A stretch of DNA of 64,000 nt, from positions 1 through 64,000 of the forward strand of contig NTMA01000012.1 in NCBI GenBank assembly GCA_002917075.1, given 5' to 3'. Below the pieces are notes generated by a model. It did no database searches. It saw only the letters and a list, made by a program, of their open reading frames with translations, and was not told where the DNA came from. Below are positions 52,501 to 64,000 of the stretch, one piece after another (within the stretch, counting starts at the first letter, position 1; every line of letters begins with the position of its first letter). The translations under genes were made by a program, and so were the position numbers. Source of the DNA: Hawksworthiomyces lignivorus. Lineage: Eukaryota; Ascomycota; Sordariomycetes; Ophiostomatales; Ophiostomataceae.

Positions 52501-53350
52501 GTGGCTACTATAACCGAAGCACAAAAGCTTTTCAGTGCCAAAAATCTGGAGATATTTACGCATGTGGTAGTCAATCTTCCATCGGCACAGGAAATTTTAG
52601 AGCTAGTCGACCGGCTAGATCGCTCGAGGATGTCAGAAAACGTAAATGTTCTGGTTCTCTCTGATTCAGTTCAGCGACAGGCTGTGAACAAGCTGGCAGC
52701 AGGCACTCGTTATGAGGAGCTCCTGTCCGAGGACCGCGTGATGTACATTTACAAGCCAGTCAAACCGTCTCGGTTTGCGGTTATCTTTGATCCAGCGAAA
52801 GAGCGTGACATGAGCATCGACCGCAACCGGTCTAACGCACAGCGTCTGGTGGAGACACAGAAGCAGAGCTATCTGGATCTGGAGCAGCGTATGGGCAACA
52901 AAGGTTACAAGGTTCTTCTTGTAGAGGACAACTTGGTGAACCAAAAAGTGTTAAAAAAATACCTTCACAAAGTAGGAGTGGAAGTTGACTTGGCTGCGGA
53001 TGGGGTAGAATGCACCGAAATAATTTTTTCACGGCCCCACGACTACTACTCTCTGATCCTAGTAAGTGCCTATTTTCTGAGTTCTGCTACAACATTCGTC
53101 GTGCCTAGACTTTTAGCTAACAGTACAGTGTGATCTTCATATGCCACGTAAAGATGGGTACCAAGCATGTCGAGAAATTCGGGAATGGGAAGCTGCTGGT
53201 GGCTACACCAAGCCAATTCCCATTATCGCCTTGTCGGCCAATGTCATGTCGGACGTGTTCGAGAAGTGCGTGGAGGCTGGATTCAGCAAGTACATCACAA
53301 AGCCAGTGGACTTTATCGTCTTAAGTCGGGCACTAGCCGAGTTTTTCTAA
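46513..53350 (+). CDS. PAS-type hybrid histidine kinase
   Basis: A sensor histidine kinase. Two exons, 46513-53061 and 53129-53350, give 2256 residues. After about 335 disordered residues there is a GAF-like region broken up by long inserts (about 337-400, 560-610, 760-775 and 815-868). Two PAS/PAC domains follow (about 1222-1335 and 1357-1540; the second holds a 60-residue insert), then HisKA with H1554 in SNMSHEIRTP, HATPase (about 1652-1780, DTGRGF and GGSGLGLVIS), a degenerate receiver-like domain (about 1960-2103), and a canonical receiver with D2185 in CDLHMPRKDG and K in TKPVD. The receiver is complete only if the intron at 53062-53128 is removed (gtaagt donor, ctaac branch point). The PAS layout recalls S. 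pombe Mak1. The linker contains His-Ser repeats near 1158 and a poly-Gly run near 994. Confidence 0.95.
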
Positions 53351-54133
53351 GCAAGAAGACCGAAGACTTTAGAAGGCTGAAGCGGTTCTGCTTTACAGGC
53401 GGCGTTTGGGGATAGGTTTTGGTATTGGGAAATGCTGGTTATATGTAGCCCAACTGCTGGCTCTCTTAAGATTTTAAAGGACCGCCCAGATGGATCACTG
53501 ATGAAAATGATGGATTGGGAGTTTTAAAATACGATTTGTTTATATACACTGGAACTTTTTCCCGTCATTGTTGGGTCCCTGGACTTAATTGCTTTATATT
53601 TAAATATTTAAAGAGCAGACCAAGTTCAATTCTGATTTCTATTTGCCCACTCTTGCATTCACTCCCTATTCCTCGTTACTCTAATGGTCCCTAGTCTGGT
53701 TGAGAATGCGTTTTATTCCTCTATTCGTTGTATTGCCTCTCCAGCTAGGTCAACGCCGAGCAAACAAAAGCTGGTGGATGTTAGTGGATGTCTTGATTCC
53801 AACTTTCGGTTCTCAGTAGGGACCCACCGTAGTTTTTTCTTGTCTGTCAGCCAATCACAGAGCTGCCAAAGGAAGAAAATATATACTGTGCTGGCGGGGG
53901 AAAAATTATGATGTGGACTTTTGTCAGCAGGGGCCATTCACGTCTTTCCCCAGTGGCGGTAATATAGGTTCGGGCATATCATCGGTTGCTAGAGTAGTCA
54001 CGGAGGAAACCCGCATATCCTAATACGAATTTCTAATCCTCTTTCCAACCTTTCCTTCGACTGTTTCACGGGCTGTAGAATCACATAACTGCGTTACCGC
54101 ATTCCAACAATTATATACAGTTCAGTGGTCGCC
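53351..54133. other. Kinase 3' region and NFU1 promoter
   Basis: 783 bp between two plus-strand genes. AT-rich sequence with TTTAAATATTTAAA near 53600 marks the kinase 3' side. The right half should hold the NFU1 promoter. No gene was seen. Confidence 0.55.
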
Positions 54134-55099
54134 ATGACGAAAGCCTGCCTGTCGCGCGTAACGGCGACGGCTGTCGTGACAGCGTCGCGCCCGGCATTCT
54201 GCCGTCAAATACCGCGAGTGGCGTACGCCTCTCTGCCAGCGACGTCAACGACGACGTCGTCATCTACTTCTCCCTCCTCATCCTCTTTGTCATCTAGCCG
54301 CCGCTACCATATCGCATCCTCATCACGGTCACGGCCGAGGTTGCACAACCCACGGCAGCTCCAGCAACCTGCATCTACTTCTCTTTCCGTCTCCTCACCA
54401 TCGGTCCCATGGTGGACTCTAGCCGGCCGAGGGCGTCGCTCTATCTTCATCCAGACTGAAAGCACCCCCAACGCCGATGCGCTTAAATTTCTGCCGAATC
54501 ACCGAGTCGTGCCTGCTGAGGTGCCAGTGCCGTTCATCGAATACCTCAGTCCTCGTGCTACAATCGCGCCGCCATACCCGTCACCGCTGGCAGCGGAGCT
54601 GATGAACGTCGATGGGGTTACGGCGGTGTTCTACGGGAGCGATTTCATTACAGTCACCAAGGCGCCAGACGCCAACTGGGCTCACATCCGACCTGAGGTG
54701 TTTTCCCTGATCACCGAAGCGATCACTTCAGGGCAGCAGATCGTTCGACCGGCAGAGGGCGCTAGTAGTAGCAGTGGCGGAGCCGCAGCAGCAGAGGGAG
54801 CGAGTCCGAACATGGTTTCTGGTAGCGCTGACACCGCGGCGGCGCCAGCCGACTCCCTCCAGTACGATGAGAACGATTCCGAAGTAGTCGGCATGATAAA
54901 GGAGCTCCTGGAGACACGTATCCGCCCCGCGATCCAAGAGGATGGCGGTGATATCGAGTTCCGCGGGTTCGAGGATGGGCAGGTGCTACTGAAGCTGCGG
55001 GGTGCGTGCCGGACGTGCGACTCAAGCACGGTAACGTTGAAGAATGGGATCGAGAGCATGCTGATGCACTACGTGCGTAGTTGTCCACCAATCCTCGTC

Positions 55100-55137
<38 letters not shown>

Positions 55138-55346
55138 CTCGTTCTCTATTTATTTTTTCTAGGCTCTATATACGCTGACATCTCGTACAGATCGAAGAAG
55201 TGCAGGGCGTGACGCAGGTGCTGGACCAGGAGGAGGAGATTGCGTTAGCGGAGTTTGCCAAGTTTGAGGAAAAACTGCGACAACAAAAGGGAGTCGCCCC
55301 GCCGACGACAGTCGGAAAGGGTACCTTGGATACAGTGGCAGGCTGA
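54134..55346 (+). CDS. NFU1: Mitochondrial iron-sulfur scaffold NFU1
   Basis: A late-acting mitochondrial Fe-S carrier that helps deliver [4Fe-4S] clusters to enzymes such as lipoate synthase and aconitase. Two exons, 54134-55072 and 55191-55346, give 364 residues. A Ser/Arg-rich presequence of about 100 residues suits import to the matrix. The Nfu N-terminal domain follows (FIQTESTPNADALKFLP to about 215), then an Ala/Ser/Gly-rich linker and the NifU C-terminal domain with the cluster-binding C292-R-T-C295 motif in LRGACRTCDSSTVTLKNGIE. Exon 2 completes that domain (IEEVQGVTQVLDQ) and adds a charged tail. The intron has a gtgcgt donor and contains an uninterrupted run of 31 T. The ATG at 54134 is in a GCC-ATG context. 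Confidence 0.96.
55107..55137 (+). repeat. T31 tract inside NFU1 intron
   Basis: Thirty-one consecutive T in the sense strand of the NFU1 intron, between the donor and the branch region. Its length is likely to vary between strains or to be a sequencing estimate. Confidence 0.9.
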
Positions 55347-58094
55347 TGAATCTGCGCAGACTTAGGGTTTGAGCGGTGTATTTGCATTTTAGTAGAAGAA
55401 CACATCTCTCAAGGTTTAGAACGGGCAACGGAAGTGGTAATCGGATACGCCGACAACCACCATTGTATAACATACCGCACGTAGTCATACAAATTGAACG
55501 ACTATGAAATACGCGACTTGCTAGTTTACTTGGAGACGTCTTTTGTCTTATAAGAGCATTGTATGTGAGACCAAAAGTTGGCATTTGCGGCCCAAGCTGT
55601 GACATGGATTAGTTTGACCATCTCTAGAATCGGGCTCGTCGACTCATTCAAATCTCCTTCTTCTACGCAGTACGGGTATATAGAAATAAATCGTGGCCAA
55701 TGTGGGCAGCTCTCATATTGTAACCAGTAACATCGAGCTTTTCACTTCCCGGGATCTCATGACCCGATTTTATTGTTTGGCTTTGGTCCAGGCGGGAGGG
55801 GAAACCTAACATGCAGACTCCTCTTCGCTCGTTTACGTTACTTGCTTAACAACTTCTTCTTCTATCTCGAGTTAACAGGAGGGTGACACGGCAAACTGCG
55901 AAAGAAAGGTGCACGTCCTGAGGGCAAATCAAAAATCTTTATAAAGCGTGGATAAAGTCAAAGAAGAGCAGAGTTTTAATTCACTTTATGGTAGTTTTGC
56001 TATATTGAAGCGTAAGTTGGCCAACTTTGGTGACCGCTCTCCCGGTCGACGAGGAAGATCGAGAGGAGAAGAAACGAAAGGAAGGCCGAGAAATACAATC
56101 TACGCTTGTCACATACCTACCTACCTTACTTGTGTTTATATAAATATTGCGCAGATTGACATAAGAAAGGACCCGTCGCAAGAGCTTTCGGTAGATTAGG
56201 GAACCGGGAATGATAAATGAAACTACCAGTTGAAAGCCCGCGAAGTAGCCTGGGGGTTTGTAAAACTAGCTCCCGAGCGAGGACCTGGGTAGGGTACGTG
56301 GAAGAGCTACGCAAGAAACAAAAAAAAAAAAAAAGAACAACATCATGACATCAGCAAAGGGAGTATCGCGTGGTTGCTGTAAGCGGGGTACAGCTCTGCC
56401 AATCTGATTTTCTCATATTGGCCTACTCTCTGGCATTGGAGTAGTAAGTGCTTCGTAAAGATTCTGGCTCTTGTTCAGCATTTTCCATTCATCTGTCGTT
56501 ATGCAGGAGATCATAGAAAACTAGTGAGAAGACCGCATTTTACGCAGAGCGAAAAAAGGGGCATACTGTTTCCATACTCTGCTGATTTGTTCTGCAATAG
56601 TGGTGCAGACAATTCCCAAGAGCGCCTAAAACAGGCGCATATGCGGCCTTCATTTTGTGATAATTTGGGTACTCTCAAGGGGAATGAAGGCTTTCGCATT
56701 CTGGGCAGAAGTGAAATTTGAGAGTCGTGCCTTTTCACCTGACATTTGACAGAGAGACAGCGTGTCGCCTGCCCACCTCACTCTCCACGCTTTTTCCTCG
56801 TCAAAATCCGGGGTACGTTAGTGTGGCATACCCTTTCATTGGTTTTGGGTAGTCCAGGGGTTTGGTGAAGTGTCTCGCAGATGGAGAAGGGTTAAGGGCA
56901 AACTTCATGCACATGCTGAAAGTATTTTGAGTACACTGCTTCTGTTCCCACCCAGCAATGACTCTCTCACAAAAATGCTCTTAAACGGCCTCGTTCACTC
57001 CAAATCGATCTCTTTTAAACCGGATAAGAAGAAAAAGAAAGAGAAGGGAAAATAGGAACGACTCGGCACCGCCAGCCTCTTTCATGCATAACACCTACTG
57101 CTTCTACGTGCATCTTTAAAGAGGGACTTTTTATAGCGGAGTGGAGAACATGAAATTTATGAACGTATATGTCTCTGCACCGTTTTTAATTTTAGCCAGA
57201 AGAGAAAGATGCGAGTAATTCTTTTCCGGAGCATCAAAACTGCAATTCAGATAAAACACAGAATTACAACAGAGAGAGAAACATCTCACATCACCCTTGA
57301 TCTTCATGGCACGCTTGGACCCACTCCTAATGCTGTAATTCCCGTCGTCGTTTCTTTGTTGGGGACCTCCTTCGCAACCAGCGATTGTATGTATTTTCCC
57401 CTCTCTTGAGTTTATTTCATTGTAGGGCTAGGCTATTCCTAGTAGCACAAGCGGGTTTGTGCATTTTTCTCATCCTTCTATTTTGTAAGGGTCCTTCTCA
57501 TGGCTTCAATCGTTGTTAAAGGGTGTCCTCATGTGAGACTGGGTCGCCTCTTCTTCCTATTAGGCCCTGTGATTGCCAGTCTTCTCATAAAATCTCCGGT
57601 GGCCTCAAGGCGCAGATCCCCTTGATTGAACAAAGTGCAGAGTGATGAGGCACCAATTTTGGTAAGAGAGGAGGGAAGAGCTTTACACCTTTTTCCCTTC
57701 TTCTCACCGGTTTGCTTCAGCATGCCTGCAGGAGGTGCTTCTTCGAAGACAGTACCTCTGTGCTCTTAGTTTTAGCGGAGGTTATGTATTGGGCGTCACA
57801 AGCTGGCTCTACTTTGGTAATCTGGGGAACCCCTTCCCTCCTGAGACCGGGATTGCATTGGTTTAGTTTTCTTTTCTCCATAGTCTGTGTGCATTTGCTC
57901 CGCTAATATGAGTGCGAATATGCCTTAACGGACGAATTGCTCTGTCCCTCCTCTAGACCTTAATGAGGGTCGGGGAAACCGGGATGTGAGCACGGCAGCA
58001 TTGGCGAACAAGAGTGGGTTGTTAATGGGGCTTATGTATGTGCTAACCAGTATGGAGACAACGGACAAAGAGGAGGTGCGAAACTGAGAAACGA

Positions 58095-58145
58095 AATGTG
58101 TGGGTGTGCGTGTGGGTGCATATGGGTGCATGTGTGTGCATGTGA
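58095..58145 (+). repeat. Imperfect GT-rich microsatellite
   Basis: About 50 bases of alternating GTGTGG, GTGCAT and TGTGTG words on the plus strand. It is simple-sequence DNA with no assigned role. Confidence 0.75.
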
Positions 58146-61100
58146 GTAAGTAATGTTTGCCATACCTCGTTTGTTGCCACCATTCTCTGATATCTCAGTG
58201 TTGTCGAACAGAACGGCACGACAGCTTTTAAGACTTATTGCCTCTTATAAAATAAGAAGAACAAGCACACTGCATATTTGTACATTGTTAATATGTATGC
58301 ATGCGTTTCGTCTGGTTTTCAACCTTGTTTCCCTTCGTTGCAAGCACTTGCGCATGGTCCCTATATCTCAATGATTTCTCTCTTATTACTATATTCCCAA
58401 CACACCGACTCGCGGACGGTGAAGGATCATTGTTTTATCATTCATAGAGAGGGGTAACCATTATAGACTGCTATTGGGCAAGTTTCTTCTGCGTGAGAGG
58501 CGGGTTGCTTCCGTTCCGTTTTGTGGCTTTTGCCTCTTGTTTGTAAGATTCGGTGCTTTGTCCACCACACTTTTTCCACCGGCATGCGATAAGTTCGACC
58601 TGTTTTCAACTGCGAAAGATCGATCTCGAAATCGGGCTACTTATAGGTCTGCTGCTTAAGCCCTACCTCCCCGCGCTACTATCGTGGGAAATGAGCGTGC
58701 AGAATTACGTGTGCTTGGCCCTATAGGGGGCGGGAAATATGTGCAAGCTTCTTGTTTTATGTATATTTCGGTTGGGGTTGACAACGCTGCTTGACAGGAT
58801 AAAGTAATGTACCAGAGGGACGAATCGAGAAAAGCGAAGGTACAAAAGACGAGTGCCAGGTTGAACAGTGAAAAAGTAAGGGAAGCACTGACATCCTCGT
58901 GCGCTTAGCGGGAAAGCAGTGTAGACGGGTTATATCTGAAATAAGAAAGCTGCACGGATCTTACAAAGAGGACATGGGAACCAATTGCGCAAGGATTGAT
59001 CTGGTTGCTTAACCGTCCCTCTCTTATTTTTATTCACTCTCGTTGTCTTTATGTCGATCGCCGGGCGAACAGACGGGAATGACTGGCAGAGACAAAGCTG
59101 ACCCTGGCAAAGACGAAAGAGCTAAGAAACGAATAGAGAAGGGCTTCTATATAGTTATCGTAATTCCAGCTGGACACTTGGAATGTAATTTAACCCAAAT
59201 GATGGATCTCCTTGTGGATGCAGGAAGGGAAAGGAAGAGCCCCTTAACACGATCGGCACCAGCCTTCTTGGGCAGGTCGAACTCCGACGTAACTTTTGGT
59301 CTGTCCTCACTTGAAGTTCTCCTGGCAATGATGCAAAGGAGAAAGTGGAAGTGCCATCCAATTTCATCAAGCCTTGCCGGCCGGCGAATCATAGGCTGCA
59401 TAGCCGGCCCCCTTTTTTTCGGTTTCGGTGTCGACAAAACCTTGCTACCCCTTCTCTGATCTACTACTTTCTACGCACGCACACCGTAAGGAGTACATGT
59501 CTGCAGTTGTATAAGTTAGGTCACATCAAAACAGCCTGCCGATGAGCGCGCTGTACAAGCAAAATCTTATTTTTCTGTGGTTGTAAATTCGTTTTCGTCT
59601 TGCCTTCTCATACGGTCTCCCTTTCTTCCCCCACAACGCACAACGGCACGCGGCTTTTATTTTCAAAATTTGGGGTTTCCGTCGTTCTCTCTAACCCTGA
59701 AGAGCAGGGGTGGCTGGGACCATGTTCAATCAAAATCATTTTTTATCCACAGACACAACCCACTGCTTTGAATAGATAAAATGCATCACAAATAAAAGGA
59801 ACAAAAACAATAAACTGGGTATATGAATATAGATGCGTACAGAAAAAGAGAGAGGGGGGAGAAGTAGCGTATAGAGATAGCTGGTCAAACCTCTTCTTCT
59901 TTCTGTCACTATAGCTCTACCTAACAGAGGATTATTGTGAAGATCCCAAAGTATGCTGCACTCGGAAAGTGTGCTTTCTCCCGCCTTTCGTTCATGCAAG
60001 GCAAGAAGGCTTATTTAGTCCCCTACTTGCTCTCTGTTCAATCGATTCCAATGCACGTCAGGCGGGCCACCAGAAAGGAATGCAAGTACGAGTGTGAAGT
60101 TGGTGTTGTGTCGTAGCAAGTTCACTAGTGCCGTCCGTCACTAATAAGATCTTTTCTTTTCCCGTCTCTTCAAACTCAAAACTCGGCGCTGGGTGTGGGT
60201 AGAGAAACGACAAATCACCCAACTTAAAAAAACTCGCCAACGGCACAACACCACCATCTTTGACAAAACATCCCAGTCCACGCCCCAACACCTCTTGGGC
60301 CATTCAGAGCTCGATGTTTTCTCCCTCACCGGGTCGGAGGGCGTCTCGTGCCTTTTCTTCTCTGGCCATGTGTGTGGGAGCTTGAACGATTACGTCCGTC
60401 TACGATCTCTCTAATTTTTCGTTTTCCTTCGCCTCTTGCTCTCGAATGTCCTCCTCGTGGAGAAGAGAGTTTGCGTACTCCACATTTTCCGTATATTAGT
60501 GCCGCCAAGTGAGTGCTTCTTGTGTAGTTATATCGTGCAGGTAGATACTTCTTCTCTGTACCCCAATTCTAAGTACAAAATTCTGTAGCTACGATACTAT
60601 TACACCAAACTAGCACTGGTAATTCTGCAGACGCCACGCTATTTTCTCCGCACTGAAGGCGAACCTTGCTCGCGCTAATGACCATACCTAATCCCCGGAA
60701 GGGAAAGGATGGATAAAAGAAAGAAGAGGAAAACTACGATGGAATAAAGTACAAAAAATACAGAGTAAATACAAGTGCAAAAGGACAAAAATAGGGGAGG
60801 AGCGCTAGCCCCGAGCCAGCAAAGGGGGGGGAGCACACTTTAGATGCTGTCCCAAACAGAGGTCATCTCTGGAGGCAAAGTCCTCTCTTTCACCTTTGTT
60901 TCTCGTCTATCCTCCATATTTTTGCTGTCCGGTCCTCCCTTCTCCTTCGCCTTGAGCCTAGTAAAGACTCTGGTATATTGCCATCTTCTACTTAGTCCTA
61001 TTGCGCTAGAATTATATGGGATATCTCAACATGCAGATGAGAGACATTGAGAATGTCAGATTCAGACGGTCGTAATCCGTACTGACAAGACATCTGCTTG

Positions 61101-61439
61101 ACACCAGCCACTCACTTAGACTCACCGTTTCCCCCGTTCTCCCCGCTTTCCCCGTTGCATCTTATTAACCTATTTTCGCTTTGGTTCATTCTCTCTTCTA
61201 AGCTACCAACAACCGCCCAACTGTCCGCGCTTTCATTTTGTGTATGGGGTAATTCCAGTATTAAAATCTAATGTAAGATACATAGCTTAATTACCACAGT
61301 ATCTCCGCTGTATTATGAAGTAAACCGAAAAAGACCAGTGAATAAACCATCCATTGCCTCCTCCTTCTCCACCAAACGCCGCCGCATCAGCCGTAGCAAC
61401 CCTTCCCAATAACGTATGTTGCAAGTAATTGCAGTACTA

Positions 61440-61727
61440 CCCGTCCTCTCTAAAGATCCCCACAGAAGCTCTTTTCTTCGCTCGGTCTTGTGTCTTCATT
61501 TTCTTGCTCTCTTTTTCTTCTTTCCTCCTTCCCCTTGCTCCTTGGTTTCTTTTCTTGCTGTCTCTCATTCTCTTCCCCTCTCTTCTTTCCACTTCTCCCC
61601 TCTTTTGATAATTCTCCTCTTCTATTTTCGTTTCCCTTTCTTCTTCTTCTCTTGTTTCTTTTCTTTTTCTTCTCTTGGTTCCTCTTCTGCCTTCTCCTTT
61701 CTGGCCTCTTTCTATAGTGCCCCGTAA
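61440..61727 (+). promoter_or_regulatory. Long pyrimidine-rich tract
   Basis: Nearly 290 bases that are overwhelmingly C and T on the plus strand, ending in CTATAG. Such tracts are typical of fungal promoters and leaders on the coding strand, and the end resembles a 3' splice site. It points toward the plus-strand gene that begins at 63648, nearly 2 kb further on. Frames across it are low-complexity artefacts. Confidence 0.5.
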
Positions 61728-63647
61728 TCGCCAATTCGTCATCTCGCTCCCGCCCTCATCCACATTTACCTCTGGCGCACGCGCAACGACACGGTCCAGC
61801 TACTATTTGTGTCGAGGATGGACCGCGCGTAGGTCCTCGTCGCAATCTTTCTGGAATACCCTTTTTTCTTCTGCTGGGAGTTCCATCAGTAGAGTACGCT
61901 TACTACTCTTATTATTACCACACTACTACCCATTCCCCCTCCAGAACCCCCGCTGTCTCTTTAATAACCACCTGCATCTCCTCCTGCGTCCGGTGGCGCA
62001 TCTCTCGCTCGTCTCTTTTCGCGAAGCCCCTTTGCTAGTTTAAATGAAAATATAGGGACACTAGATTTCTTCATTGTGTTGTTCTACTATTTTCCGTTTC
62101 TTTTTTTTTCTTCTTCATTTTCATTTTCCTTTTCTGTTTCCCATCCCTCCGCTTGCCGGTCTTAGTCTTTCTTTTCCTTTTCCATTGTTCCCATGGTCTC
62201 ACTTTCGTATCCCGAACTCTTCATAACTCCCATTGAGCGCGATCCTTGCTCATACGAAAAGGCCACTCACACATATTTTCATCTTCCAGCGCGTATTCTC
62301 TCGAGTCTCCTTATTCTAAATATCGTGCTTCACTTCAATATAGCCAGCCATCAACCTTCAAATTCGAGTCTCGAAACTTCGGAAATCACTCTCTTTCACT
62401 CTACGTGTCCTAACCTCTCTCCTCCGATTCCGAGGTGGAAAACTTACTTCGTCTTATTTGAAATACCCTTCGGCGGTTTCCAACAGCACATCTTGATCCT
62501 CATCACCAGTTTGCGGTGCTTCTTGAGCCATTCGATAGAAATAAACCGTATTTCTAGGAATATCTGCTTGCTTAGCAGCAACCACGACTCTCAGTTTCCC
62601 TTGATATCCTGTTTAACCTCATAGACCTTCCTAGTTCATTCCTTATAGAGTAGACAGCTCCTTTCTCGTCTGCTCTGCCTTGGTAAGCTACCAACTCCAC
62701 ATTTTAGGCTCCTTATTTTTGGTCTGTTCTCCTCTCTCTACCAGTCCTCTCGCCAAGGAAATAAAAGCATCCGCATCTCAGTCTGTTCATTTCCTGGAGA
62801 TTGCCGTGTGAAATACTAGACCTTGATTGCGACGGGCAGCCTTTTTTTTTATCTTTTTTATTCTGGAATTGAATTTTATCTTTTTGGCTTTTTTTTTTTC
62901 CTTCCTTCTGGCTTCCCTTTATAGTCTTCACCGCTTTTGTTGGCTGTTAGGGGAGGCAAATCTCTCACCTGACCGTTTGCAAACTAGAAATACCTGGGTG
63001 CTGATGGTCTTCCTATTGTCCACCCCTCTAAGCCCATTAGGAAGGAAGCCAATATAGCTAGGCCATCTACAGGGCGTCACGAGGCTAACCAATCGCACAC
63101 AGGTCACTTAAGGTCGCCACTTGGCCCATTAATTTCATCTTTTCCTCTTTTCTTTCGTCCTTCTCCTTTCATCTTATTTTGCCTTAACTACTCTTATCGT
63201 TTCTCTTCATCCACTTGGCGTCTGATCTTGCACTATAGCAAACCGACTTCTCCTCGCATCACACTTCACCTAGCTGTAACCAACCACATCGTCGTCCCTG
63301 CCGGTTGGGCTTGTACTCATTCTCCTAGTCTCACGTGCCCCATTTAGAACACCTCCTACCGCATAACTTCATGTTGGCTAGAAAACCGGGCAGCAACATC
63401 CCAGCAGACGAAATCTCTAAGCGGTAGAACCTTAATATTATAGACCGAGGCTATTCGCATCATACCACATCGCTACAGAACGCTGCTTTCGGTCTTTCTT
63501 CGTCGGATCAAGGCCTTCTCGTTCGGAATACGGACAGACTACGTCACCACATCTGTAGCCTCATTCTTCTGAGCTGGAACGCACTCTGAATGCGACTGAA
63601 CGTGTTTGCATCTTAACGTCCGAAGTCGTTCAAGTAAGGACACACGG

Positions 63648-64000
63648 ATGATGAGCGCCGGAATTAAACCTGGCCCACCTCTCAAACTGGGCCAAAGCGG
63701 ACTTGCAGCTGCTCCAAGCAACCAGGCTATTTTGCTAGACAAGCTCAATCGCCGCTCCACTCCTGACTCTGAAGCCCTAGCCAGCTCAGATGACGAGCCC
63801 GATCTGAACAATCGCAAAGAGACGACTTCACCAGCAATAATTGCAGGTCCTTCTACTACAACTGCAGTTTACAGCCAACCCATCTCCCAAACACAACCAC
63901 CAAAGCCTGTCCGCCGCGCTTCGTGGCTCAATGATACAAGCCAAGGTACTATTAGACCAAGGAACGAATCTTTTGTCAGCGCTTCAATGTCGTCCAACGT
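63648..64000 (+). CDS. 5' end of a gene, possibly PSP1-like
   Basis: An open frame of at least 117 codons starting at ATG 63648 (or the next codon, also ATG, at 63651) and still open at the window edge. The product is polar and Ser/Pro-rich. It has a glycine/leucine-rich opening, a RRSTPDSEALASSDDE motif, a Ser/Thr/Gln linker and a PVRRASWLND motif followed by RNESFVSASMS. This pattern recalls the disordered N-terminus of fungal PSP1-domain proteins as I remember them, but the diagnostic C-terminal domain lies outside the window, so the identity is tentative. RRAS looks like a PKA-type phosphorylation site. The long pyrimidine-rich region upstream suggests an extended leader. Confidence 0.55.
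   Translation, partial: MMSAGIKPGPPLKLGQSGLAAAPSNQAILLDKLNRRSTPDSEALASSDDEPDLNNRKETTSPAIIAGPSTTTAVYSQPISQTQPPKPVRRASWLNDTSQGTIRPRNESFVSASMSSN

Larger units (their letters stand above)
55347..63647. other. Gene-free right spacer
   Basis: 8.3 kb between NFU1 and the gene at the right edge. Open frames, the longest being 138 codons at 59043-59459, have no recognisable similarity and overlap frames of similar length on the other strand, as expected by chance. It contains an A16-like run near 56318, a GT-rich stretch at 58095-58145 and a strongly pyrimidine-rich block at 61440-61720 with more such blocks to 63200. The right part is probably a long promoter and leader for the terminal gene. No tRNA or transposon signature was found. 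Confidence 0.55.

Noticed and set aside
59043..59459. 138-codon open frame as a gene
   Set aside because: No family resemblance, an overlapping 96-codon frame on the other strand, and frames this long are expected several times by chance in a window of this size.
61437..61763. Lys/Arg/Glu-rich 94-108-codon frames on the minus strand
   Set aside because: They are reverse-complement readings of the pyrimidine-rich tract and have the expected low-complexity composition.

Overview
The window is nuclear DNA of a filamentous ascomycete, most likely Pezizomycotina. The evidence is short GT-AG introns of about 60-130 nt with CTAAC/CTGAC-type branch points, two very large hybrid histidine kinases of classes known from filamentous fungi and fission yeast, a UDP-galactopyranose mutase, and fungal-type NCE101, 4-hydroxyphenylpyruvate dioxygenase and allantoicase genes. 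The class assignment is inference. Thirteen protein genes (one running off the right edge) and one DNA transposon can be supported. Gene density is low for an ascomycete, and the two largest gene-free stretches (1-9657 and 55347-63647) hold nothing I can recognise as coding.

Left to right: 9.7 kb without genes; a 2557-residue group X-type hybrid histidine kinase (minus, 9658-17550); a 3 kb spacer with a nested set of inverted repeats near 19.3 kb; UDP-galactopyranose mutase (minus, 20578-22487); a 3.4 kb spacer; a pogo/Fot1-type transposon with intact ends and one in-frame stop (25899-27753); a TPT-family nucleotide-sugar transporter (plus, 28646-30140); ribosomal protein eL27 (minus) divergent from NCE101 (plus); a TTC36-like TPR protein (minus) divergent from 4-hydroxyphenylpyruvate dioxygenase (plus); an ankyrin-dilute protein (minus); allantoicase (minus) divergent from a cytochrome b561 protein (plus); a second, PAS-type hybrid histidine kinase (plus, 46513-53350); mitochondrial NFU1 (plus); 8.3 kb without genes; and the 5' end of a gene, possibly PSP1-like, at the right edge.

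Two neighbourhoods look functional. The mutase makes UDP-galactofuranose in the cytosol, and the divergent transporter is a candidate for carrying it into the Golgi; a transposon sits between them. The TTC36-like gene faces the dioxygenase of tyrosine breakdown, which is notable because mammalian TTC36 is reported to bind and stabilise that enzyme. Exon structures were built by hand from splice signals and reading-frame continuity, so every junction is a prediction. The best leads are the TTC36/dioxygenase pair, the mutase/transporter pair with its insertion, the extra C-terminal exon of the group X kinase, a degenerate receiver in the second kinase, and the inverted-repeat cluster at 19263-19394.
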